Shown here: positions 7,340-13,825 of the stretch, in pieces
Layout: each line of letters begins with the position of its first letter
How positions within the stretch are numbered: the first letter of the stretch is position 1
Assembly: GCA_018676275.1 (NCBI GenBank)
Contig: JABHFC010000338.1
Location: 1 to 13,825, forward strand
Direction of reading: 5' to 3'
From: Gammaproteobacteria bacterium
Lineage (GTDB): Bacteria > Pseudomonadota > Gammaproteobacteria > Eutrophobiales > Eutrophobiaceae
DNA: 13,825 nucleotides
Program-made: the position numbers and the translations under genes
The notes under the pieces: generated by a model
Told to the model about the DNA's origin: nothing
What the model saw: only the letters and a program-made list of their open reading frames with translations
Database searches by the model: none

Positions 7340-8269
7340 TTAGGCATGCGGAGAAACAGATTCTTTTTCCCTATCTTTACGGGTCCAGATACCAGCCAAT
7401 ATCGAACCGGTAATATTGTGCCAAATGCTGAATAATGCACCGGGTAATGCCGTAATAGCTGGAAAATAGGATTGTGCCAATGCTACCGCAAGACCTGAAT
7501 TTTGCATCCCGACCTCTATAGCAATAGTTCGTCGCTGACGCTCATCCAATCCCATTATTTTTGAAACATAATATCCGCCGGCCAGACCCAGAGCATTGTG
7601 CCAAACGATCGCAACGATAACGGGAATTCCCAGTAAAAAAATATGGCCGTGATTCAATGCAACTATTATTCCTATTATAAGAATGATCGCGACAACCGAA
7701 ATATAAGGATATGCGTGCTTAATAAAATGTAGATATTTACCAAGATAATAATTAGCCAGAACACCGGCACTTACTGGCAATAAAATAATCTTGAATATGT
7801 TAATCATCATGTCAAATATTGGTACCGGTACACTTTGTCCGACATAAACCCATGTCAACACAGGAGTAAACAATACTGCCAATAAGGTTGAAACAGTTGT
7901 CAGTGAAATGGATAGAGCAACATCTCCCCGGGCAAGATAGCAAATGACATTAGATGCAGTGCCTCCCGGACAGGAACCAACCAATACCATGCCAACTAGT
8001 AATGCTTCGGGCAAATCAAATAGTCGACTAACAGTAAAAGCGATTAAAGGCATCAGCAAAAATTGCAAGCCAACGCCTATTCCAATTAGTCTTGGGCGTT
8101 TCAGGATCTCCAGAAAGTTCTCTGGTCGCAAAGTCATACCCATTCCCAGCATTACTAAACCGAGTAAGGGAACAATTGCGAATTTGTATGGTGATAATAT
8201 ATTCGGGTAGAAAATAGAAAGAACCGAAATGGCCAGAGCACCCAGAGGAAAAAATAATGTAGCAGGCAT
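7340..8269 (-). CDS. Bile acid:sodium symporter (BASS/SBF) family transporter
   Basis: A 309-residue inner-membrane protein with about nine or ten hydrophobic segments. Family signatures are LGMGMTLRPENF (41-52), the crossover motif GSCPGGTASNVICYLARGD (98-116) and IEVGMQNSGLAVALA (251-265). In the bacterial ASBT structures a glutamate and glutamine of the last motif ligate sodium; E252 and Q256 fill these positions. The family imports organic anions such as sulfonates, keto acids or vitamins precursors with sodium; the substrate here cannot be read from sequence. It is not ACR3, which has a different cysteine-containing signature. The ATG at 8269 lacks a clear ribosome-binding sequence. It diverges from the PQQ-like propeller gene across 43 bp and may be followed by the lipoprotein gene. 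Confidence 0.9.
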   Translation of the reverse strand: MPATLFFPLGALAISVLSIFYPNILSPYKFAIVPLLGLVMLGMGMTLRPENFLEILKRPRLIGIGVGLQFLLMPLIAFTVSRLFDLPEALLVGMVLVGSCPGGTASNVICYLARGDVALSISLTTVSTLLAVLFTPVLTWVYVGQSVPVPIFDMMINIFKIILLPVSAGVLANYYLGKYLHFIKHAYPYISVVAIILIIGIIVALNHGHIFLLGIPVIVAIVWHNALGLAGGYYVSKIMGLDERQRRTIAIEVGMQNSGLAVALAQSYFPAITALPGALFSIWHNITGSILAGIWTRKDREKESVSPHA

Positions 8270-8312
8270 CGAGGTATGTTATATTTTTTTATTTAAAAAT
8301 CAATAAATTATA
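8270..8312. promoter_or_regulatory. Short AT-rich divergent promoter region
   Basis: The 43 bp between the transporter and the propeller gene are almost all A and T, apart from the first few bases. On the minus strand TATAAT (8312-8307) and TATAAC (8283-8278) resemble -10 elements, but neither has a convincing -35 at 16-18 bp. The plus-strand gene has no Shine-Dalgarno sequence, so its transcript may be leaderless or its promoter may overlap the transporter start. Shared control of the two genes is an inference from the spacing. Confidence 0.35.
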
Positions 8313-10100
8313 ATGTTGACACCAAGTTTCCTTCACATCCGAATTATAGGTGCTCTAGTTCTATCTCTTGCGTCATTTTGTTTAACAGCAGAAATAGTAC
8401 TTACAGGAAACAATGCTGATTGGCCGCTTTATGGCAGAACACATGACAACCAGCGTTTTAGCCCGCTTAAGCAAATTGATAGAAACAACATTGACAAGCT
8501 GAAACTGGCGTGGAGATTCGAGACTGGTAAATTTGGCTCATTTCAAACTTCTCCTATTGTCATTGACGGTGTCATGTACCTCACCACTCCATTCAATGAC
8601 GTAATAGCACTTGACGCAAGCTCAGGCGAAGAAGTTTGGCGTTATAAACATCAATTAAAAACAAAAGATTTTTGCTGTGGACCAGCCAACCGTGGTCCCG
8701 CTGTTTCTAACGGTATAGTTTATAGCGTCACAATCGATGCTCGACTAATCGCGCTTGATCAACGCACAGGTAAAGTTCTCTGGGACAAGGAGATTACTGA
8801 TACTCATGCTGGAGAAGGAGAAGTACTTGCTCCCTTACTCGGAGTAGAGGAATTAAAAGGTGCTACTCAAACAGGCCAATCCGGCTACACCGCGAACCTC
8901 GCACCTCAGGTCATAGGAGATAAGATTTTTGTCGGTATTACTGGAGCCGGCTACGGACTGCATTTGAATCTGGAAGAAGACGGGCAACAAATACTTTCTG
9001 TTGGCGGTCTTTCTGGTGGCGGACATGGATTACGTGGTTATTTGATTGCCTATAATGCAAAAAATGGAGAGGAAATCTGGCGTTGGTACAGTGTGCCTGA
9101 AAATAATTGGCAAGGTAACTGGAGTGAAAACACTGCCTATGGCTCCTCACTAAATCGCGATATTGCCTCCGAAAAAAAGGCGAATGAAAAATACAATGAC
9201 ACATGGCGTTATGGCGGTGGTTCTGTCTGGACTACCCCTGCAATTGATGCCGAATTAGGGTTGATCTATATCGGTACTGGTAACCCCTCCCCGCAGATGG
9301 ATGACTCTACTCGTCCTGGTGATAATTTATACACTGTCAGCCTGGTCGCACTTGACATTAACACTGGCAAACTTCGATGGCATTATCAACAAGTCCCTCA
9401 TGATCGATGGGGCTACGATGTGGCCAGCCCCCCGGTTTTATTTGACTTAAAGCAAGATGGAATAACTATTAAGGCAGTAGGTCAGGCCAGTAAATTGGGC
9501 TGGTTCTTCATTCATAATCGTAATACTGGCGAACTGATTCGAAAATCAGAACCTTTTATCAGACAGGAAAATTTGTTTGCTCGACCAAATGAAAAAGGCG
9601 TTCGTATTGTACCCGGGACACTGGGGGCTGCTTCCTGGTCACCTGTTGCTTACCATCCAGAATTAAATACGGTTTACATTGCTGGTATTTATCAACCATC
9701 GCTATTTTTCTCTCGCAAACTAACACCATCTCCTGGCATGCCCTGGGAAAGTTATACCTTCTTTCGACAAAGTAACGAAGCGGACTGGGGTGTCTTTACT
9801 GCTATCAATACGACTAGCGGGAAAATTTTATGGCAACAAAAAATCGATGACCCCATGGTCGGTGGTGCACTGGTTACTGCTGGCAATCTTGTCTTCACTG
9901 GTGAAGGAAATGGAAATTTTAACGCTTACGATGCTGTCGACGGTAGCAAATTATGGCAATACAAAAGTAAATTTGGCGTCAACGCGCCACCGATTTCATT
10001 TATGTTGGATAATAAACAGTACATCGCCGTGGCAGCGGGTGGCAACAAGTTGTATGGCTATAAAACAGGGGATGAAGTTCTTGTCTTTAGCCTGGATTAG
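8313..10100 (+). CDS. Periplasmic PQQ-dehydrogenase-like eight-bladed propeller protein with altered active site
   Basis: 595 residues, of the type I quinoprotein alcohol dehydrogenase fold, with a signal peptide (about 1-26, likely cut after LTA). There is no haem c motif. The opening DWPLYGRTHDNQRFSPL and repeated 'G..LW' blades are typical. Cofactor-site features kept are the adjacent cysteines C121-C122, R127 (CCGPANRG), N324 (GTGNPSP) and K394. Two key residues are not: in relatives PHDxWDY carries the catalytic aspartate, but here PHDRWGYD has G367; and the metal-ligand glutamate of SGAExGVRG is replaced by glycine (G213 or G237), with a ~22-residue insertion between two copies of that motif (207-242). 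D369, at the position of the extra lanthanide-binding Asp of XoxF, is present. It may be a divergent dehydrogenase or a non-catalytic relative. No PQQ synthesis or cytochrome gene is in the window. It ends 14 bp from the rimO stop, tail to tail. Confidence 0.85.
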   Translation: MLTPSFLHIRIIGALVLSLASFCLTAEIVLTGNNADWPLYGRTHDNQRFSPLKQIDRNNIDKLKLAWRFETGKFGSFQTSPIVIDGVMYLTTPFNDVIALDASSGEEVWRYKHQLKTKDFCCGPANRGPAVSNGIVYSVTIDARLIALDQRTGKVLWDKEITDTHAGEGEVLAPLLGVEELKGATQTGQSGYTANLAPQVIGDKIFVGITGAGYGLHLNLEEDGQQILSVGGLSGGGHGLRGYLIAYNAKNGEEIWRWYSVPENNWQGNWSENTAYGSSLNRDIASEKKANEKYNDTWRYGGGSVWTTPAIDAELGLIYIGTGNPSPQMDDSTRPGDNLYTVSLVALDINTGKLRWHYQQVPHDRWGYDVASPPVLFDLKQDGITIKAVGQASKLGWFFIHNRNTGELIRKSEPFIRQENLFARPNEKGVRIVPGTLGAASWSPVAYHPELNTVYIAGIYQPSLFFSRKLTPSPGMPWESYTFFRQSNEADWGVFTAINTTSGKILWQQKIDDPMVGGALVTAGNLVFTGEGNGNFNAYDAVDGSKLWQYKSKFGVNAPPISFMLDNKQYIAVAAGGNKLYGYKTGDEVLVFSLD

Positions 10101-10114
10101 AAATTAGTTCTCAA

Positions 10115-11437
10115 TTAATTTTCGATGTATTCGCCCCACAGATCGTACTCACCTGCACTATCGATTTTTACTTTCACCAGATCTCCTATCGACAATTTCT
10201 GATTGCTTTGTACAAACACATTACCATCAATCTCAGGTGCATCGGCAAAACTGCGGCCAATAATATCTTCTCCATCTATTTCATCAATTAGCACTTCAAT
10301 AGTTTTACCTACTTTATTTAATAATTTTTCCTGGCTTATTGCCGCCTGTTTCTGCATAAATCTTTCCCAACGCTCCTGTTTAAGCTCATCATTTACAGGC
10401 AAGGCTATATCATTAGCACTGGCACCTTCCACCGGGGAGTATTGAAAACAACCAACACGATCCAGTTGAGCATCGCTTAAGAATTTGAGTAATTCCTCAA
10501 ATTCTTCATCCGTCTCACCAGGGAAACCTACTATAAAGGTTGAACGAATAGTTATTTCGGGGCATATTTCTCGCCAGGCTCTAATCCGCTCAAGATTGTT
10601 TTCTGCCGCTGCTGGGCGACGCATTCTTTTTAATACCATCGGGCTTCCATGCTGAAATGGAATATCAAGGTAGGGAAGGATATTTCCCTCTTTCATAAGA
10701 GGTATAATTTTATCTACATGCGGATAAGGGTATACATAGTGCAGACGTACCCATACACCTAATGAACCCAACGCCTCACACAAAGTTTGTAAATCAGATT
10801 TCAAGGGACGTCCGTTCCAGAAACCGGTACGGTATTTGATATCTGAGCCATAAGCACTGGTGTCCTGGGAAATTATAAGCAGTTCCTTTACTCCTGCCTT
10901 AACCAAAGCTTCAGCCTCTCGCATTACATCATCAATACTACGACTGACCAGTTTTCCCCGCATTGATGGAATAATGCAAAAACTACATTTGTGATTGCAA
11001 CCTTCTGATATTTTCAAATATGCATAGTGTCGGGGGGTTAATTTGATACCCTGCTCTGGCACCAGATCAACAAACGGTTCATGCTCTCTTTCAAACGGTG
11101 CATGCTCGTGAACTGCACCCAGAACCTGTTCGTATTGCTGAGGACCCGTAACGCTTAATACTTGTGGATGGGCTTTACGGATATCTTCCTCATGAATACC
11201 AAGACAACCAGTAACAATTACCTTGCCGTTTTCATCTATCGCTTCCCCGATGGCCGCCAAAGACTCCTCTTTTGCACTATCGATAAATCCACAAGTGTTT
11301 ACAACAACTATATTGGCATCATCGTAGCTGGGAGATATTTCGTAGCCATCAACTCGTAACTGAGTCAGGATACGTTCGGAGTCAACTAATGCTTTGGGGC
11401 AGCCGAGACTGATAAAACCAACTTTTGGTGGAGACAC
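10115..11437 (-). CDS. rimO: Ribosomal protein S12 methylthiotransferase RimO
   Basis: 440 residues (E. coli 441). RimO is a radical SAM enzyme with two iron-sulfur clusters that adds a methylthio group to an aspartate of ribosomal protein S12. The N-terminal UPF0004 domain carries the three cluster cysteines C13 (SLGCPKALVDSE), C49 (VNTCGF) and C78 (TGCL). The radical SAM motif is CNHKCSFC, with C147, C151 and C154, followed by IIPSMRGKLVSR. The TRAM domain occupies roughly the last 65 residues. SLGCPKALVDSE and the overall pattern separate it from MiaB. The start is GTG at 11437, with AGGG about 11 bases upstream. It follows the M50/HlyD gene by 41 bp on the same strand; a possible own promoter lies in that gap. 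Confidence 0.97.
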   Translation of the reverse strand: MSPPKVGFISLGCPKALVDSERILTQLRVDGYEISPSYDDANIVVVNTCGFIDSAKEESLAAIGEAIDENGKVIVTGCLGIHEEDIRKAHPQVLSVTGPQQYEQVLGAVHEHAPFEREHEPFVDLVPEQGIKLTPRHYAYLKISEGCNHKCSFCIIPSMRGKLVSRSIDDVMREAEALVKAGVKELLIISQDTSAYGSDIKYRTGFWNGRPLKSDLQTLCEALGSLGVWVRLHYVYPYPHVDKIIPLMKEGNILPYLDIPFQHGSPMVLKRMRRPAAAENNLERIRAWREICPEITIRSTFIVGFPGETDEEFEELLKFLSDAQLDRVGCFQYSPVEGASANDIALPVNDELKQERWERFMQKQAAISQEKLLNKVGKTIEVLIDEIDGEDIIGRSFADAPEIDGNVFVQSNQKLSIGDLVKVKIDSAGEYDLWGEYIEN

Positions 11438-11464
11438 TCTGATCGACCCTTTGAAAAAATAGTG

Positions 11465-11493
11465 ATTCTACAGTCTTTTTAAAACCCTGACTC
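11465..11493 (-). promoter_or_regulatory. Possible rimO promoter
   Basis: On the minus strand TAGAAT (11470-11465) matches five of six bases of the sigma-70 -10 box, with GAGTCA (11493-11488, three of six) 17 bases upstream. The -35 would lie inside the 3' end of the M50/HlyD gene. This would give a leader of about 20 bases and let rimO be expressed apart from the export genes. The match is modest. Confidence 0.3.
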
Positions 11494-13605
11494 TCTTATT
11501 AGTACAGTCGCAATCAAATCATAGGTTCGAAAGGCAAAGCTTCTTGGTTCGCCTTTGATGTGCATCTTTCCTTTTACGACTCGCGGAACTATATATTTTA
11601 CATCGAGAGTTTCAAATCTAATCCTATAAAGAGATTCCTCTGGCACCAGACCTTTCTCCTTGTCTTCTCGAACTGCTATGTCACCTCCGTAGGTAGATGC
11701 AAAGTACAGGGTATCCATTATCTGGATATTGGCATCCTCAATTTCCATAACCCTGGCATCCAGAACATCCAGTTCAGGCTCATTAGGTATAAAAACAGCA
11801 CTTTGATTTACCTGCACCTGAGATAACTTTTTGCCTTCGATCACACCATCCAGGACAACTGAGTCCAATTGTGCAATATCAATCAGTCGAAGTTTGGTGT
11901 TTATCCAGCGTCCTGAATGTAGATTACTTTGCATATCAACTATCGTTCCATCAATAGGTGCGCGAATAGTTAATTCTTCCTTCATCTCGTTCAGCCCATT
12001 CAGACGTGAACGCAATTCCTGTAATTGTTCGAAGACCACCTGCATATTAGCCATATCGTCCAGATTGCTGGCTCGTCGTTGAGACCTCAACTCGGTAACA
12101 TCATACTGTCGTTGCGTCCTGGCTATATCATTTCTTAAACTGGGTGAATCTAGAGTCAGCAAAGGTTGTCCTGCTTTAACATCGTCCCCATGTTTAACAA
12201 ATACTTCTGAAATAACACCTGATGAAATACTATGAACAGTTATTTTGTTGGTGGCCTGTAAAATAGCTGGTGTCGAAATTCTGGTATTCCATGGAATAAA
12301 AAACAGGGACAAGAGAATAAAACACAATACTGTTGTATGTCGATATCTAGAGGACTCTTTTATCTGTATTTTCAAATCTTTCCACACACTAATCTCCTTC
12401 ATCACAGGTGTGACAATAAACCATAAAATTTCTACCACGAATAAAAGCAAACCTAATGCTTTGAAGAAAAAATGATATACAAGTAAAGCTATACCTAGAA
12501 ATAAAAAAAATCGGTATATCCATACAGACCAGGCATAAATTATGAGCTTTTTTCCTAATAGTGGGGGAAAATTACCTGGAGCAACTATTCCTAAATCAAA
12601 CAGTAGTTCCCGTAATTTCCATTGTCCTAATGCAAATGAGCGACTTTGTAAATTTTCCACTCCCAGTAAATCGGACAAAATATAATAACCATCAAAACGC
12701 ATAAGAATGTTTAGATTGATTACCAGCGACATTATCCAGCTTGTTGTCGCTATAATAAATGCGGCACTTCGAATCAACCCATCTGGCAGAAAACTCCATA
12801 AAAAGGTAAAAATGACCGCCAAATATAACTCTGCAAACATCCCGCCTGCACCAATCAGGAGTCGCTGTCTTCTTGAATTCAAACGCCACGCATCTGTGGT
12901 GTCTGTGTATAAAACCGGCAACATTACCATCAAAGCAATACCCATTGAGGCAACTTTACTACCGAAACGAGTAGCAGTATAAGCATGTCCTAGCTCGTGA
13001 ATTATTTTTATAAAAACCAGAGCGGAGAAATAAAAAATAGCTCCTTCCATGTTGAAAAAATATGAAAAAGTACTAATAAAACTTTCCCATTGCCTGGCAA
13101 CCAAATATAAACCCAATAAGCCAATAAAAATCATACTGACTACAAAAGTTCTTGTGTATAGAGGTTCCACCAATGGCATTGTTTTCTTGAGAAAACGATG
13201 TGGTCTGAATATTGGAATACGAATAAACAGGTAGTTTTTTATCAGAAAAACAAACCAGGATGTCTGGGTTGCCATATATTGTGCTAGATAATCTGTGCTA
13301 CTTCCACTTGCCGAGTCCCTGGTAAGACTATTTGAATGAAGAAATGATATTAGATTTTCTACATCTTCTTCCTTTACCTGAGCCGTAGTTTCGTTCTTAA
13401 CTCTATCAAGCAATTCTCTGGCGTTTCCGATACTCCATCTGGAAATCAGTTGAAAAACAGACCATCCAATTCGAAAATATTTATTGCAAACCGGATCATA
13501 AATATTCCAGGTAGGCGAACCGTCAAATGCTATAGGTCCTTTTAATAATTGAAGATCTTCCCGTAGTCTTGGGAGGGAAACATGTTGCTTGGCAACACTA
13601 TTCAT
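11479..13605 (-). CDS. M50 zinc metalloprotease fused to a HlyD-type periplasmic adaptor
   Basis: 708 residues. Residues about 10-97 look like a PqqD/winged-helix domain (IYDPVCNKYFRIGWSVFQLI, then a helical ELLDRV...EEDVENLISFL). Residues 150-440 form a membrane domain with about eight hydrophobic segments, holding the zinc motif HELGH (203-207), the family sequence LYTDTTDAWRL (232-242) and RFDGYYILSDLLG (303-315) with D305 as the likely third zinc ligand. Residues 450-708 form a HlyD-like adaptor: lipoyl half GVISEVFVKHGDDVKAGQPL (463-482), a coiled-coil of about 60 residues (485-545), the second half IRAPIDGTIV (547-556), then beta-barrel. Such proteins are annotated as putative peptide zinc metalloproteases and occur with HlyD partners in export or peptide-maturation loci; the cargo is unknown. 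The start overlaps the upstream stop as ATGA. Confidence 0.88.
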   Translation of the reverse strand: MNSVAKQHVSLPRLREDLQLLKGPIAFDGSPTWNIYDPVCNKYFRIGWSVFQLISRWSIGNARELLDRVKNETTAQVKEEDVENLISFLHSNSLTRDSASGSSTDYLAQYMATQTSWFVFLIKNYLFIRIPIFRPHRFLKKTMPLVEPLYTRTFVVSMIFIGLLGLYLVARQWESFISTFSYFFNMEGAIFYFSALVFIKIIHELGHAYTATRFGSKVASMGIALMVMLPVLYTDTTDAWRLNSRRQRLLIGAGGMFAELYLAVIFTFLWSFLPDGLIRSAAFIIATTSWIMSLVINLNILMRFDGYYILSDLLGVENLQSRSFALGQWKLRELLFDLGIVAPGNFPPLLGKKLIIYAWSVWIYRFFLFLGIALLVYHFFFKALGLLLFVVEILWFIVTPVMKEISVWKDLKIQIKESSRYRHTTVLCFILLSLFFIPWNTRISTPAILQATNKITVHSISSGVISEVFVKHGDDVKAGQPLLTLDSPSLRNDIARTQRQYDVTELRSQRRASNLDDMANMQVVFEQLQELRSRLNGLNEMKEELTIRAPIDGTIVDMQSNLHSGRWINTKLRLIDIAQLDSVVLDGVIEGKKLSQVQVNQSAVFIPNEPELDVLDARVMEIEDANIQIMDTLYFASTYGGDIAVREDKEKGLVPEESLYRIRFETLDVKYIVPRVVKGKMHIKGEPRSFAFRTYDLIATVLIRESGF

Positions 13606-13825
13606 ACACCTACAAATTGACGTAGAGCCGATATTGGTCTTCTAAACAGATAATAAAAAAGACTAACCCGTTTTTCATATAACTTTGCCGTACCCTGTAG
13701 ACCAATACGTTTACGTGTATTGTACTCGGAAAACTCTGCATCAATACGATAGGCCAACACGCCTTCCGGAGTTAGAGTGGCTTCATAACTTGCATGGGTG
13801 ATAACCCCGTTGATTGATTTCAAAG
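13602..13825 (-). CDS. HlyD-family membrane fusion protein, C-terminal end (5' part outside window)
   Basis: About 74 C-terminal residues are visible, ending with TGA at 13604-13602. The frame stays open to the right edge, so the TTG at 13823 is not taken as a start. The text SYEATLTPEGVLAYRIDAEF and then RIGLQGTAKLYEKRVSLFYYLFRRPISALRQ resembles the beta-barrel end and C-terminal tail of HlyD-like adaptors that pair with M50/HlyD fusions, where a 'G..G.A..Y....L.YY..RRP...LRQ' ending recurs. These adaptors link an inner-membrane component to an outer-membrane channel. The 4-bp ATGA overlap with the next gene indicates one transcript and coupled translation. The assignment rests on a short segment. 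Confidence 0.65.
   Translation of the reverse strand, partial: LKSINGVITHASYEATLTPEGVLAYRIDAEFSEYNTRKRIGLQGTAKLYEKRVSLFYYLFRRPISALRQFVGV

Noticed and set aside
10095..10125. AAATTA...TAATTT inverted repeat between the propeller gene and rimO as a terminator
   Set aside because: The stem is six A-T pairs with a nine-base loop and no GC core, too weak to call a terminator.
12692..12889. Short same-strand frame inside the M50/HlyD gene
   Set aside because: It is an alternate frame of the membrane domain containing conserved family motifs; no evidence of separate translation.
8313..13605. A PQQ biosynthesis locus, suggested by a PQQ-type propeller and a PqqD-like domain
   Set aside because: There is no pqqA, pqqB, pqqC or pqqE in the window, and rimO on the opposite strand separates the two genes from each other.

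Overview
The window is chromosomal DNA from a gammaproteobacterium, moderately AT-rich by eye. The evidence is a rpsP-rimM-trmD-rplS operon in the standard order, a XerD that keeps all six catalytic residues at near-E. coli spacing, and typical argS, rimO and fau genes. I cannot name a family or genus from the sequence. I see no tRNA, rRNA, CRISPR array, transposase or prophage gene.

Layout from left to right. (1) 1-607, plus strand: the C-terminal part of a GspE/PilB-type secretion or pilus ATPase, cut by the window edge. (2) 608-779: a short intergenic stretch with a perfect 10-bp hairpin and other repeats. (3) 780-1694, minus: xerD. (4) 1761-3812, minus: rpsP, rimM, trmD and rplS, read in that order and closed by a strong intrinsic terminator that separates them from xerD. 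(5) 3813-4093: the divergent control region between rpsP and fau. (6) 4094-4678, plus: fau (5-formyltetrahydrofolate cyclo-ligase), which meets argS (4683-6434, minus) tail to tail with only 4 bp between. (7) 6515-10100: an accessory block holding a predicted lipoprotein of unknown function and a bile-acid/sodium-symporter-family transporter on the minus strand, and a periplasmic PQQ-dehydrogenase-like beta-propeller protein on the plus strand. The transporter and propeller genes diverge across a 43-bp AT-only-like spacer. (8) 10115-11437, minus: rimO. (9) 11479 to the right edge, minus: the end of a HlyD-like adaptor gene overlapping by ATGA a gene for an M50 zinc metalloprotease fused to a HlyD-type adaptor.

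Most genes serve translation and its accessory modifications: ribosomal proteins S16 and L19, ribosome maturation factor RimM, tRNA m1G37 methylation by TrmD, arginyl-tRNA synthesis, S12 methylthiolation by RimO, and folate recycling. The two points most worth attention are in the accessory parts. The PQQ-type propeller keeps the cofactor-contact features (adjacent cysteine pair, arginine, asparagine, lysine) but has glycine where the catalytic aspartate and the metal-binding glutamate normally sit. The right-hand gene pair looks like an export or peptide-processing system in which an N-terminal PqqD/winged-helix-like region, a membrane zinc protease and a periplasmic adaptor are joined in one polypeptide; its partner and cargo genes lie outside the window.
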